Shown: positions 9,231 to 18,871 of the stretch, piece after piece
How positions within the stretch are numbered: the stretch's first letter is position 1
How the letters are laid out: the number at the start of each line of letters is the position of its first letter
Assembly (NCBI RefSeq): GCF_041624475.1
Contig: NZ_JBFJUX010000009.1
Coordinates: 62,001 to 126,000, forward strand
Reading direction: 5' to 3'
From: Litorivivens sp041624475
Lineage (GTDB): Bacteria > Pseudomonadota > Gammaproteobacteria > Pseudomonadales > Spongiibacteraceae
Length of the DNA: 64,000 nucleotides
Translations under genes and position numbers: made by a program
The notes under the pieces: generated by a model
Seen by the model: the letters and a program-made list of their open reading frames with translations, nothing else
Database searches by the model: none
What the model was told of the DNA's origin: nothing

Positions 9231-9668
9231 CTATTTAATCCGAGGTGCCTTAAAAGGGCGCGGCCTGACCCAAAACCAACTCCACAACACCAGCAGGCCA
9301 AAGCCTGAGTAAAGGCTGATAAATACCCAGGGCGGTGCGCGGTAGTACAGCAGCTGCTCCAGCCAGTGGGCGATAAAACTGCCCGCGTATACGGCGTCGC
9401 CGGCTTTTTCGCGCAGCGCCATTTCCCAGCTGGTTAGCGGGCAAAGGACACCGAGCCAGGCCTGTGCGACCACGATACCAATGACGCCTAGGTGTCCCCA
9501 GCGAAACCAGGGGTTGCGCACCCAGTGCCAGTCACGCCACTTGCCGAGCACAATAAAGCTCTGCCCCAGAACAATAAATGCCACTACCAGCACATGAATC
9601 AGTAGCAGAGTGTCAGCGGCGATGGCATAGAAAACGTCCATACGGTTATGCGTTATCACCATCGCCAT
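9231..9668 (-). CDS. DUF2784 membrane protein
   Basis: A 145-aa protein with three or four membrane helices, matching the DUF2784 pattern: an N-terminal AADTLLLIHVLVVAFIVLGQ, W-rich loops, a WLGVLCPLTSWE motif and a HWLEQLLYY motif. The stop lies one base from the end of the convergent receptor gene. A second in-frame Met (MDVFYAI, residue 9) is an equally good start. Function is not known; the conserved Cys-Pro-Leu-Thr and His residues are family hallmarks. The neighbouring cytochrome b561 gene on the same strand (17 bp upstream) suggests a redox or membrane role. Confidence 0.8.
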   Translation of the reverse strand: MAMVITHNRMDVFYAIAADTLLLIHVLVVAFIVLGQSFIVLGKWRDWHWVRNPWFRWGHLGVIGIVVAQAWLGVLCPLTSWEMALREKAGDAVYAGSFIAHWLEQLLYYRAPPWVFISLYSGFGLLVLWSWFWVRPRPFKAPRIK

Positions 9669-9685
9669 ATTGCGGCGCGACGCCC

Positions 9686-10222
9686 TTAGGGCAGCATGCG
9701 TTTCAGAGTGTCGTCTTTATCTATCAACGTGTGCCAGAGCGTACCGGCAATATGCAGCAGGATCAGTGTCGCAAAGGCGGGCGCTGCGACGTGCTTGTGC
9801 ACTTCCAGCACCTGTTTGGCCAGTTCTTCATTTTCGGCAATAAAGGGTGGGATGGTAATAAAGCCATAGAGCACCACATCGTAGCCGCTCAGCAGCGTTG
9901 CGCTGACACCGGCAATGGGCATGGCAATGACCAGGATTGCCATGCCCCAATGAGTTATACGGGCCAGCATAATCTGCCAGGGGGCGCCGCTGCGTTGTGG
10001 TCGGCCCTGTTTTGCCAGCACGATCAGCCAGGCGATCATCAGCACCATCGCACTGATACCTACGCTTAAGTGAGTGCGCATCCACCAGAGTTTTTCCGGG
10101 TCGCCGCGTTCGTAGGTTTCAGCAATATTGACGGCGACAAAAGCCGCAATCACAAAAGCAAAAAGCAGCCAGTGTAAAAGCTTGCTGGCACCACTCCACT
10201 CACGGGATTGTTCTACTGACAT
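9686..10222 (-). CDS. Cytochrome b561 family protein
   Basis: A 178-aa integral membrane protein with four helices and paired histidines typical of bacterial b561-type di-haem proteins: KLLHW (helix 1), RTHLSVG (helix 2), ITHWGM, EVHKHVAAP and LLHIAGTLWH. It should shuttle electrons between quinones and periplasmic acceptors such as superoxide (CybB-like). It is transcribed leftward with the DUF2784 gene. The haem-ligand assignment is from family knowledge; the electron partner is not evident here. Confidence 0.9.
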   Translation of the reverse strand: MSVEQSREWSGASKLLHWLLFAFVIAAFVAVNIAETYERGDPEKLWWMRTHLSVGISAMVLMIAWLIVLAKQGRPQRSGAPWQIMLARITHWGMAILVIAMPIAGVSATLLSGYDVVLYGFITIPPFIAENEELAKQVLEVHKHVAAPAFATLILLHIAGTLWHTLIDKDDTLKRMLP

Positions 10223-10308
10223 GGCGAGCCCTCGACGGCAGTAAGGTTTAAATTGCGTTAGCGCTTGCCAATAACGCTAGCGCAAAGCCGTCGAGGGTGC
10301 AAAGGGTG

Positions 10309-11442
10309 CTACAAGGAAGGATTAATCAGGAACTTTTTGCCGGTAGCCTGTTTGCTGTACTCAGCGACAATGTCTGCCTGCAGCGCATCGGTCAGAGAGA
10401 TCTCATCGCTGTAATGGCTGGCAAAGGTGGTGGTCAGTTCGTTGGCCACGCGCTTTTGCAGCTCCTGGGTTTTTTCCGGCCCCACTTTCTGGATGAAGGG
10501 CGTCAGTAGCCAGGCATTGATGCCCCAGCTGAAGCCGAAGTTGCGATTGATTACGGTAGGGGACATGTCCAGGCTGCCGTAAATATAAAGCTGCTTAAAG
10601 ATGTTTGAACCGTAGGGGCCGGGCAGCTCAGTATCTTTCAACGCCGCCTTTTCCATGCAGGTAAGAATGCGGCTGCCTAGATCACCACCGCCGGTGGCGT
10701 CAAAGGCGACGTAGGCTTCCGTGGCTTCAATGGCGGCGGTGAGGTCGCGCATGAAATTATCGTCGCTGGAATTGAGCACGTATTTAGCACCCTGTGATTT
10801 CAGCAGTTCAACCTGTTCGGGTTTGCGCACGATATTGACCAGATCAATGCCGTCGTTCAGGCAAATGCGGTTCAGCATCTGGCCCAGGTTGGATGCGGCG
10901 GCGGTGTGCACAATCGCCTTGAAGCCCTCCGCGCGCATGGTTTCAACAAAGCCCAGCGCGGTCAGCGGGTTGACAAAGGAAGAGGCGGCTTCGCGAGCGG
11001 TGGTGCCTTCGTTCAGGGGCATGCACTGCATCACATTGACCTTGCGGTACTGGCAGTAAAGCGCGCCATCCATCACTGCAACGGTTTTTCCGAGCAGGGC
11101 CTGTGCGGCTTTGCTGGAACCGGCTTTAACCACGGTGCCAGCGCCTTCGTTTCCTGCCGGCAGTGGCTTGCCGATGCGCGGTTTTACCCGGCTTTCTACG
11201 CCGGCTTTGAGTTTGGCGCTGTACACAGTGTCAGCGCCGCTGCCGCTGGTCTTGCCGGTTGTGACATCGGCAGGAAAGATCAGGGTTGCCTGGTCTGAGG
11301 GGTTGATGGGGGTGGCTTCAATACGCACTACCACTTCGTCATCACCCGGCTCCGGAACAGGCGCTTCTTTCAGGATCAGTTGCAGGTGACCGTCGTCGGT
11401 GACCAGTGAGCGAAGGTTAAGTCCGGTATCTGGGCTTTGCAT
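10309..11442 (-). CDS. Zinc-independent MDR-type NAD(P)H:quinone oxidoreductase-like dehydrogenase
   Basis: A 377-aa medium-chain dehydrogenase/reductase. The GroES-like N-domain contains INPSDQ and PAGNEGAGTVV; the Rossmann part carries HTAAASNLGQMLNRIC, a variant of the usual AxxGxxG signature. Catalytic zinc cysteines are not apparent, fitting the quinone oxidoreductase subgroup. It probably reduces a quinone or enone with NADPH. The gene is alone on its strand, divergent from the dikinase-like gene across a 200-bp intergenic region. The exact substrate cannot be given. Confidence 0.82.
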   Translation of the reverse strand: MQSPDTGLNLRSLVTDDGHLQLILKEAPVPEPGDDEVVVRIEATPINPSDQATLIFPADVTTGKTSGSGADTVYSAKLKAGVESRVKPRIGKPLPAGNEGAGTVVKAGSSKAAQALLGKTVAVMDGALYCQYRKVNVMQCMPLNEGTTAREAASSFVNPLTALGFVETMRAEGFKAIVHTAAASNLGQMLNRICLNDGIDLVNIVRKPEQVELLKSQGAKYVLNSSDDNFMRDLTAAIEATEAYVAFDATGGGDLGSRILTCMEKAALKDTELPGPYGSNIFKQLYIYGSLDMSPTVINRNFGFSWGINAWLLTPFIQKVGPEKTQELQKRVANELTTTFASHYSDEISLTDALQADIVAEYSKQATGKKFLINPSL

Positions 11443-11642
11443 GCATTTCTCCGTCTAGTTGGCGCTATTGAATCAGCGAGACGTAGGGTATCACTACCTT
11501 GTGGCCTGCGCAGGCGAACCAACGCAGAAGGAGGGCCGCCTTTGTGCGTTTACGCAGGGAGGTGCCTTAACAAAATATAAGAAACTAATGGCTGTTAGTC
11601 CTTACACTGGGCAGCACGTGATTTATGAGCATCAGGTTTTCT

Positions 11643-14018
11643 ATGGACAACAATAAAATCCTTACCCTGCCCCAGATTACCGATCAGGACGTAGGCGGCA
11701 AGGCCTCTGGCCTGGCGGCGTTGGAACGACTAGGGCTGAATGTGCCGCCAGCGTTTGTGATAGTCGGCGCCAGCGAGTCGCAGATGCCCTTCGATCTGGA
11801 AGCCCAGTATCAGGCGCTTGGCGGTGGCCCGGTTGCCGTGCGCTCTTCAGCCCTGGGTGAGGACGGTGAGGACAGCTCGTTCGCCGGTCAGTATGAAACC
11901 ATACTGGATGTGGAGGGGATGGATGCTCTGAAGGATGCCATTGCCCAGTGTGTGCGTTCTCTGGCCAGTGAGCGCGCCACCGCCTATCAGGCGGCGCAGG
12001 CTGCACCGCTTGAGGTTTCCATGTGTGTGGTGGTGCAGCGCATGGTCAAGGCCAGATCTGCCGGCGTGTTATTTACCGCAGACCCGGTGACAGGCCGTCA
12101 CGACCGCTTGGTTATTGATGCTGTGGAGGGCTTGGGCGAGGCGCTGGTCAGCGGTGAGCAGACCCCGGATCACTATGTGCTGGATACCGGCAATCAGCTG
12201 GTTCAGCAGGAGTTGGTAGGCGAGAGTCCGATTCTGGCCGAGCCTGAGATCAAGGCGCTGGCGGAAGGTGCTCGTGACGCTGCCGCCAAGATGGATAGCT
12301 TGCTCGATATGGAGTGGGCTATTGATGAGAGCGGTGAGCTGTTCTGGTTGCAAGCGCGTCCTATCACAACCCTCGGTTCTGACCTGAACGAGCTGGATAC
12401 CCCGATTCCTGATGATCATGTGATTACCCGCTGCAATGTGGGAGAAATGATGCCAGGCGCTGTTTGTCCGCTGACCTTCTCGGTACAGGGGCGGGCAATA
12501 GAACACGGCATGCAGCACATGCACACGCAATACGGTAATCGCCCGGCGATTACCAACGAGTGGACTCAGATTAACCTGTTCTATGGCCACATGTTTATCA
12601 ACATGACCGGCGGCATGGAATCCTCACGCTTTGTTTCCATTAATACCGCCGATTCGATGGGGCAGAGCCTCTGCGGTCGCCCTGTGCCCGAGCTCAAAAC
12701 ACCAGACAACCTGGCCCCGGTGTGGCGACGTTGGTACGGCACCTACAAATTTGTACGCTACGTTTTTCGCGCCCAAAAGGAGCTGACCGAGTTCGAAAAC
12801 CGTTTCCGCCACGCCTACATTCCTTACACCGACAGCAGTGTGTCGATGTTTGAGGAAATCGATCGCTACATGCCCTGGATTTGTGAGACCAACGAAGTGC
12901 ACCTGCGCTCATCGGCCCTCTCCGGTGTGATGGAGGGCGTGGTGCAGGGCATGGTGACCGGAGGCAGTCAGCCTGCCGACGGAGATCAGCAGGCCGAAGC
13001 CGCGCGACTGCTGGCTGGCGCGAGTGACGTGGAAAGTGCGGTGATGGTAGACCGGCTCGACAATGTGCTCGATGCCATTGCTGAGCACCCGGATGCTGTG
13101 AGCGCCTTTCAGAAAGTAGAAGCCGCCGCTGCTCTGGATTGGCTGCAGAGTGAGCGTGCCGGTGCGGCTGCGCTGCGGTTTCGAGATTTTCTGGCCCTAC
13201 ACGGCCATCGTTCCATTCGCGAGCTCTGCCTGCGCGAAGCGGGCTGGGTGGATGAGCCGGAAAAACTGATTGTGACGATGCAGGCTTCGGTTGCAGCTCG
13301 CCTGCAGGGGAGCTACAAGCCGCGCTCCGTCGAGCGGGTGGATATCAAAAGTCTGTCTCGCGGTTTGCGATTTATGCTGCCGCTGGCCCACAGCGCGATT
13401 CGCCGGCGCGAGCACACTAAGTCACTGCTGGTGCTGGTAACGCACCGCCTGAAACGGGCCTACCGCCATCTGGCCGACCTGTTGGTCAAGGAAGGGCACC
13501 TGCCGGAGCCCGACCTCATCTTTTTCTTCACCCACGACGAGCTGCGCGACTTTGTCGCCGCGCCCTTTGCGGGTTGGGTGACGCGCGCGCAACAGCGACG
13601 TCAGGCGCTTTCTTTTCAGGAGCGCTTGGAATTCAGCGACGTTTATGTCGGTAAGCCCGAGCCATTGGTATGGGAGCCGCCGACAGATCAGAAAGAAGGT
13701 GAACTCAGCGGTCGTCCGGTCAGCCGTGGCGTGGTGGAAGGCACTGCCCGGGTGGCGCTGACGATTCAACAGGCTGCAGCCCTGCAGCCTGGCGAAATTC
13801 TGATTGCGCCAATCACTGACATTGGCTGGACACCTTACTTCAGCCTGATCGCCGGTCTGGCGACTGATGTCGGCTCGGCGGTATCCCACGGCGCAGTTAT
13901 CGCGCGCGAATATGGCCTCCCGGCCGTCGTCAACCTGCGGCAGGCTACCAAGACCTTTCAAACCGGTGACCGGGTGCGGCTCGATGCCGATCGCGGCGTG
14001 CTTCTCAAAATAGGGTAA
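11643..14018 (+). CDS. PEP/pyruvate-domain dikinase-like phosphotransferase
   Basis: A 791-aa enzyme with an N-terminal ATP-grasp (PPDK_N) domain (about 1-240; VGGKASGLAALE, VAVRSSALGEDGEDSSFAGQ, LLDMEWAIDE...LFWLQARPI), a ~400-residue central domain and a C-terminal swivelling phosphohistidine domain (about 690-791) with catalytic H749 in GSAVSHGAVIARE. There is no PEP-binding TIM barrel, so this is not PEP synthase. The order ATP-grasp, unique middle, His domain is that of rifampin phosphotransferase-like enzymes, which transfer phosphate from ATP to a small molecule. I prefer ATG 11643 to 11625, since neither has a strong ribosome site but 11643 begins closer to the conserved core. Substrate unknown. 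Confidence 0.8.
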   Translation: MDNNKILTLPQITDQDVGGKASGLAALERLGLNVPPAFVIVGASESQMPFDLEAQYQALGGGPVAVRSSALGEDGEDSSFAGQYETILDVEGMDALKDAIAQCVRSLASERATAYQAAQAAPLEVSMCVVVQRMVKARSAGVLFTADPVTGRHDRLVIDAVEGLGEALVSGEQTPDHYVLDTGNQLVQQELVGESPILAEPEIKALAEGARDAAAKMDSLLDMEWAIDESGELFWLQARPITTLGSDLNELDTPIPDDHVITRCNVGEMMPGAVCPLTFSVQGRAIEHGMQHMHTQYGNRPAITNEWTQINLFYGHMFINMTGGMESSRFVSINTADSMGQSLCGRPVPELKTPDNLAPVWRRWYGTYKFVRYVFRAQKELTEFENRFRHAYIPYTDSSVSMFEEIDRYMPWICETNEVHLRSSALSGVMEGVVQGMVTGGSQPADGDQQAEAARLLAGASDVESAVMVDRLDNVLDAIAEHPDAVSAFQKVEAAAALDWLQSERAGAAALRFRDFLALHGHRSIRELCLREAGWVDEPEKLIVTMQASVAARLQGSYKPRSVERVDIKSLSRGLRFMLPLAHSAIRRREHTKSLLVLVTHRLKRAYRHLADLLVKEGHLPEPDLIFFFTHDELRDFVAAPFAGWVTRAQQRRQALSFQERLEFSDVYVGKPEPLVWEPPTDQKEGELSGRPVSRGVVEGTARVALTIQQAAALQPGEILIAPITDIGWTPYFSLIAGLATDVGSAVSHGAVIAREYGLPAVVNLRQATKTFQTGDRVRLDADRGVLLKIG

Positions 14019-14031
14019 AACTACCAAACTC

Positions 14032-14063
14032 GGCCTGCATCCCCTGCAGGCCCCGTTTCTTCT
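14032..14063 (+). terminator. Putative rho-independent terminator after the dikinase-like gene
   Basis: An 8-bp perfect stem GGCCTGCA / TGCAGGCC with a TCCCC loop lies 13 bases after the stop and is followed by CCGTTTCTTCT, a broken T tract. Plausible but weak-tailed. Confidence 0.5.
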
Positions 14064-14219
14064 GGTTTATCGATAAAACCTATCGCTTTGTTAAAAAAAT
14101 ACTATTTCCTCTATCGACGGTGAGGGTCTATAACTATTTCAGAGCCTGACCAGGCGTGGTGATGTGGCGCCGTGATCTGCTGTCCGGCGCTCGCCCCATT
14201 GGTGAATAAGGAGAAAACC

Positions 14220-16448
14220 ATGTTCAAGTCCGCGATACCGCAGATGGCGGCGCTGGCCGTTGCTGCGACACTGGCTTTGCCCGCCGCAGCCGGCAGTCCG
14301 GCAAAAGAAGGAACTACCAACAAATTCTGGTGGCCCGACTTGCTCGACCTTCAGCCGCTGCGTCAACACGACAATGAATCCAACCCCCTTGGCGACAATT
14401 TTGATTACGCCGAGGAATTTAAAAAGCTCGACCTCGCCGCCCTCAAGAAAGACCTCGAAGCCCTGATGACCGACTCCCAAGACTGGTGGCCGTCTGACTA
14501 CGGGCACTACGGGCCGTTCTTTATCCGCATGGCCTGGCACAGTGCGGGCACCTACCGTGTATTTGATGGACGCGGCGGTGCCGGTGGTGGCCAGCAGCGC
14601 TTTGAGCCGCTGAACAGCTGGCCCGACAACGTTAACCTCGACCGCGCGCGTCGTCTGCTGTGGCCGATCAAGCAAAAGTATGGCAACCAGATTTCCTGGG
14701 CCGACCTGATGGTGCTGACCGGCAACGTCGCACTGGAATCCATGGGTTTTAAAACCTACGGTTTTGCCGGTGGTCGTGAAGACGACTGGGAGCCTGACCA
14801 CGTCTACTGGGGCAGCGAGAAAAAGTGGCTGGCTGGGGACAAGCGCTACCACGGTAAGCGCAAACTGGAAAAACCGCTGGCCGCTGTGCAAATGGGCCTG
14901 ATTTACGTCAACCCGGAAGGCCCCAACGGCAAACCGGACCCGCTGGCCGCCGCCAAGGATATTCGTGAGACCTTCGGCCGCATGGCGATGAATGACGAAG
15001 AAACCGTTGCCCTGATCGCCGGCGGTCACACCTTCGGTAAAGCGCACGGTGCGCACAAGCCAGACGAGTGTGTGGGCGCAGATCCCTCTGCCGCTCCGGT
15101 AGAACAGCAAGGTCTGGGCTGGAAGAACAAATGTGGCAAGGGCAATGCCGAGGACACCATTACCAGTGGCCTGGAAGGTGCCTGGACATCCACGCCGACC
15201 CAGTGGACCACCCAGTACCTGACTAACCTGTTTGCCTTTGAGTGGGAGCAGACCCGCAGCCCGGCTGGTGCTATCCAGTGGGTGCCGAAAGATGGTCAGG
15301 CCGCCAACCTGGTGCCGGATGCCCACGTCGAGGGCAAACGCCACGCGCCGATCATGTTCACTACCGACCTGTCTTTGAAGATGGATCCGGCCTACCGAGA
15401 GATTTCCCTGCGCTTCAAGGAAAACCCGGAAGAGTTTGAAAAAGCCTTCGCCCGCGCCTGGTTCAAGTTGACCCACCGCGATATGGGGCCGAAAGCTCGC
15501 TACATTGCCGGTGACCTGCCCGCCGAAGACCTGCTCTGGCAGGACCCTGTGCCGGAGGCGGACTACAAGCTGATTGGTGGCGGCGACGTGAAAGAGCTCA
15601 AGGGCAAGATTCTTGAGTCGGGCTTGACCGTGCCGGAGCTGGTGCGCACCGCCTGGGCGGCGGCTGCCTCCTACCGTGGAACCGATATGCGTGGTGGCGC
15701 CAACGGCGGCCGACTGGCGCTGGAGCCTCAGAAAAGCTGGGCAGTTAACAATCCGGACGAAGTGGCCAAAGTTATCGCTAAGCTTGAAGAAATCCGCAAG
15801 GACTTCAATGATTCCGCGTGGTTCAACAAGCAGGTATCGCTGGCCGACATGATCGTCTTGGGTGGTGCTGCGGCGATTGAAAAGGCTGCCAAAGCCGCTG
15901 GCCACGATATCAAGGTGCCGTTCAAGCCGGGTCGTACCGATGCCACGCAGGAGCAGACCGACGTTGAGGCCTTTGCAGTGCTTGAGCCGAAAGCCGATCC
16001 GTTCCGCAACTACTACACCCGTGAAGCCCGTTACACACCAACTGAAGCCATGGTCGATCGCGCCAGCCTGCTGGAGCTGACGGTTCCTGAAATGACCGTC
16101 CTGGTCGGCGGCATGCGCGCACTTAATGCCAATACCGGCGGCAGCAAACACGGTGTGTTTACCGATCAGCCGGGAACCCTGAGTAATGATTTCTTTGTGA
16201 ACCTGCTCGATATGTCCACCGAGTGGTCCAAGTCGAAGGGAAGCAAAGGCATCTACGAAGGTCGCGACCGCAAGACCGGTGAGCTGAAATGGACCGCCAC
16301 CCCGGTCGACCTGATCTTCGGGTCTAACTCAGAACTTAGGGCAGTGGCCGAGGTCTATGCTGTCAACGGTTCTGAAAAGCGCTTTGTGCAGGACTTTGTC
16401 GACGCCTGGGTCAAAGTGATGCAGCTGGATCGATTTGATCTGCGCTAA
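14220..16448 (+). CDS. katG: Catalase-peroxidase with export signal
   Basis: A 742-aa haem enzyme that removes hydrogen peroxide. The start is ATG 14220, supported by AAGGAG 8 bases upstream; an upstream ATG (14172) is rejected. Distal site residues R103, W106 and H107 (RMAWHSAG) and proximal H270 (AGGHTFGK) are intact, and W106, Y229 and M255 can form the Trp-Tyr-Met adduct of KatG. Residues 1-25 form a signal peptide (AALAVAATLALPAAAG), so this is a periplasmic KatG like KatP rather than the cytosolic form. The C-terminal second haem-peroxidase-like half is complete. The gene stands alone between terminators; peroxide induction is expected but no clear OxyR site is recognised. Confidence 0.97.
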   Translation: MFKSAIPQMAALAVAATLALPAAAGSPAKEGTTNKFWWPDLLDLQPLRQHDNESNPLGDNFDYAEEFKKLDLAALKKDLEALMTDSQDWWPSDYGHYGPFFIRMAWHSAGTYRVFDGRGGAGGGQQRFEPLNSWPDNVNLDRARRLLWPIKQKYGNQISWADLMVLTGNVALESMGFKTYGFAGGREDDWEPDHVYWGSEKKWLAGDKRYHGKRKLEKPLAAVQMGLIYVNPEGPNGKPDPLAAAKDIRETFGRMAMNDEETVALIAGGHTFGKAHGAHKPDECVGADPSAAPVEQQGLGWKNKCGKGNAEDTITSGLEGAWTSTPTQWTTQYLTNLFAFEWEQTRSPAGAIQWVPKDGQAANLVPDAHVEGKRHAPIMFTTDLSLKMDPAYREISLRFKENPEEFEKAFARAWFKLTHRDMGPKARYIAGDLPAEDLLWQDPVPEADYKLIGGGDVKELKGKILESGLTVPELVRTAWAAAASYRGTDMRGGANGGRLALEPQKSWAVNNPDEVAKVIAKLEEIRKDFNDSAWFNKQVSLADMIVLGGAAAIEKAAKAAGHDIKVPFKPGRTDATQEQTDVEAFAVLEPKADPFRNYYTREARYTPTEAMVDRASLLELTVPEMTVLVGGMRALNANTGGSKHGVFTDQPGTLSNDFFVNLLDMSTEWSKSKGSKGIYEGRDRKTGELKWTATPVDLIFGSNSELRAVAEVYAVNGSEKRFVQDFVDAWVKVMQLDRFDLR

Positions 16449-16495
16449 TTGAAACAGGTTTTATCTGAATTGGCTCGCCATTCAGGTCTCGTGTA

Positions 16496-16519
16496 GGGCT
16501 CCTTCGGGAGCCCTTTTTT
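16496..16519 (+). terminator. Rho-independent terminator of katG
   Basis: A perfect 7-bp stem GGGCTCC / GGAGCCC closes a TTCG tetraloop and is followed by six T residues, 47 bases after the katG stop. A textbook terminator. Confidence 0.93.
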
Positions 16520-16579
16520 GTAAGCGCAATCTACTGCCGTGGCTTTGCCGGATTCCGATGGGATTGGTTTCTCAGCCCT

Positions 16580-17236
16580 TCACAGAAAGTTGTAAACCAG
16601 TATTCCTATCAACAGCGCAATCATCCCTATGGCAGCGAGCGCGAAAACGCCATCGTTGGCGATAAGAGCCAGGGCTAGCACAATCAGTACTGCACCGGCT
16701 GTTGTGGCCAGAAAGGGGAGGATCTCCATTGGCGGAACGGAAAGGGCCACAAGAATGCCCGCGACCGCGATGACGACAGTGCCCAGACCTTCGGTGAGCA
16801 GGGTCAGGCGAGGCTTGAGAAAACGATCAATAAAACCTGCGACCGGATAGCACCAGCGCAGCAGAGCTTCCAGCTTTTGACGGGAGATGGACCGCCGTTC
16901 GATTGCGCTCGGCAGCCAGAAGTGGTTGCGGCCCAAAAGCATTTGGGAGGCTATCAGCAGTACCAGAATGGCTGCGGTAGTTGGCAGCCCCGGAATACCG
17001 CTGAGCGGCGAAAACATGATGAGGCCAGCCACCAGCAGCGCAGGGGCGAAGGAACGAGAGCCCGCAGCATCCAGCAGGGTCTTGATGGACACGGTTTCCC
17101 GGTCTCCTACACCGTCGCGCAGGGTATCGAGCATCTGTTCCAGGTTAGCAGGTTCCTCGTTCTGCTTGGAGGTCGACTGATTATTCTCACTCTGGTGCTG
17201 CCACCGGTAGTGTTTGTCTGAGTCACCGCTCGTCAT
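16580..17236 (-). CDS. ExoD family membrane protein
   Basis: A 218-aa protein with a hydrophilic N-terminus (1-50) followed by four to five membrane helices. It matches the exopolysaccharide-synthesis ExoD family: LLDAAGSRSFAPALLVAGL, FSPLSGIPGLPTTAA, LLGRNHFWLP and LLRWCYPVAGFIDRFLKPR. ExoD influences exopolysaccharide production and alkaline tolerance in rhizobia, but its biochemistry is unknown. It lies 107 bp downstream of the YihY-family gene on the same strand and may be co-transcribed. Confidence 0.9.
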   Translation of the reverse strand: MTSGDSDKHYRWQHQSENNQSTSKQNEEPANLEQMLDTLRDGVGDRETVSIKTLLDAAGSRSFAPALLVAGLIMFSPLSGIPGLPTTAAILVLLIASQMLLGRNHFWLPSAIERRSISRQKLEALLRWCYPVAGFIDRFLKPRLTLLTEGLGTVVIAVAGILVALSVPPMEILPFLATTAGAVLIVLALALIANDGVFALAAIGMIALLIGILVYNFL

Positions 17237-17343
17237 TGCTCCTCCTGCTGTTGAACGGGGTCTATTGCTTTAAGGGCTTAAACGCACCGAGCTAAATGCG
17301 CTAGCCCTGCCCGCGGTAAAGAGTGAGCCTACCTTTTTGGCGC

Positions 17344-18747
17344 TCATAGAGCACTGTCAGTATTGCCATTTGTCGAGGTTTGTTCCTGGGCTTCATAATT
17401 CGCGCAGTTTGCTGCTTGTTCAATGGCCATGTCTCTCACGCTGATATCAGCCAGGGCTTCGTCCAGAGCCCGATCAATGGTATCGCGCACTTCGCTTACG
17501 CCTTTTACCGGTTTTGCTGGAGTCTTCAGTGCGAGCGGAGGCGTTGCGCAATCATTCCGCACGGTGTCCAGTACCTGCTTGAGTGAGGTTTTTTCCAGTG
17601 GAACATTGGGCAGATAGCGCGGCGGATCCTCACTGTTTTTGGTGATCAGCCCGGCCCGGCTCAGGGCCGCCAGTATCTGCGTTACACCTTGAATAGGTGT
17701 TCGTAGGCGCAATACAAAATCGGTGGCGCTGAAGGGTCGGCGGGATTCGTAGTAGCGCTGGGCTATGATTGCCATCACCTGTAGTGTCAGTGTTTCCTGC
17801 TGGCGGATACTGAGCATGCCGCTGCGATGATGGGGCAATACATATTCCGGGTGCTGAACGTAAAAGGCGATACTGCTGCCCACCAGCAAGGTCAGCCAGC
17901 TGATGTACATCCAGATCATAAACAGAATGATAACGGCAAAACCGGAATATATCGCATAGGTTCCGCTGTCACTCGCCGACACAACCACACTGCCGAAGCC
18001 CCAGCCGAGGCTTTGAAACAGGAAGCCGGAGACTACACCGGCAATCAAGGCGGCTTTGAATTTAACTCGAGTATTGGGGATAAACATGTAAAAGAAGGTG
18101 AAGGCGCCAATGATCATCACGTAGGGTGTGGCAGCCGTGAGAAATGCCAACAGTTCCTGCACAAAGGGCACGTAATTGCTGATTCGCTGTGCCAGCCCGC
18201 CACTGAGCACACTGGCGGAAAGACCTAGGGCGGAAAACACCAGCAGTGGCCCGATCAGCATCACGCTGCCGTAGTCGGCAAAACGCCTGCCTATACTGCG
18301 ATGCTGGTCGAGACGCCAGATGTAGTTAAAGGTGCCTTCAACTTTCTGAATCAGAGATATAGCGGTATAAAAAAGCAGCGCTATGCCAAAGGTGCCTAGT
18401 ACGCCGATCTTCACATTGTCGATAAAGCCAATGATCTGTGCGGTAATCTGGGTACCTTGTTCGCCCAGGGGCGCTAAAAACTGCAACAGCACTGGCTCAA
18501 GCTGCTTGTTATGCATGCCGAATGCTTTGAGCACTGAAAAGCTCACGGCCATCAGCGGCACCAGTGACAGCAGGGTGGTGTAAACCAGACTCATGGCGCG
18601 CAGCGTTAGCTCGCCCCGGGCCAGATCGTCCAGTACCACGTAGGCATAGCGCAGGCCGCTGAACAGCGCGCGCTGCCAGGCGGGTTTCTGTTCAAGTTTT
18701 TCGGACCAGAGATACTCTGCTGCTGCGCGATTGAGGGTCTTGTCCAT
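17344..18747 (-). CDS. YihY family inner-membrane protein, long form
   Basis: A 467-aa protein with six membrane helices (about residues 40-300; SLVYTTLLSLVPLMAVSFS is diagnostic) and a ~150-residue C-terminal cytoplasmic extension with a winged-helix-like part (LSIRQQETLTLQVMAIIAQ ... FVLRLRTPIQGV), as in Pseudomonas homologues and longer than E. coli YihY (~290 aa). Formerly called ribonuclease BN; the RNase activity belongs to another protein, so that name should not be used. The start is set at ATG 18747; a TTG two codons upstream is possible. Function unknown. Confidence 0.88.
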   Translation of the reverse strand: MDKTLNRAAAEYLWSEKLEQKPAWQRALFSGLRYAYVVLDDLARGELTLRAMSLVYTTLLSLVPLMAVSFSVLKAFGMHNKQLEPVLLQFLAPLGEQGTQITAQIIGFIDNVKIGVLGTFGIALLFYTAISLIQKVEGTFNYIWRLDQHRSIGRRFADYGSVMLIGPLLVFSALGLSASVLSGGLAQRISNYVPFVQELLAFLTAATPYVMIIGAFTFFYMFIPNTRVKFKAALIAGVVSGFLFQSLGWGFGSVVVSASDSGTYAIYSGFAVIILFMIWMYISWLTLLVGSSIAFYVQHPEYVLPHHRSGMLSIRQQETLTLQVMAIIAQRYYESRRPFSATDFVLRLRTPIQGVTQILAALSRAGLITKNSEDPPRYLPNVPLEKTSLKQVLDTVRNDCATPPLALKTPAKPVKGVSEVRDTIDRALDEALADISVRDMAIEQAANCANYEAQEQTSTNGNTDSAL

Positions 18748-18871
18748 TAGCAAAGTCCGTCACAGATTGATCACAGCACAGGATGGATAAAAAAACGGTG
18801 TAAGTCGAGGAAGTATGCCTGGTCGCGAATAGTTTAGGCGCCGATTATCGCAGCAGCGTGGTGTTTCCGGA

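Noticed and set aside
14060..14140. OxyR-like ATAG/CTAT tetramers before katG
   Set aside because: Several CTAT/GATA tetramers are present but the spacing does not fit the OxyR half-site pattern.
14139..16151. 670-codon minus-strand ORF opposite katG
   Set aside because: A shadow of strong codon bias in katG; no start context, no family and the katG active site is unambiguous.
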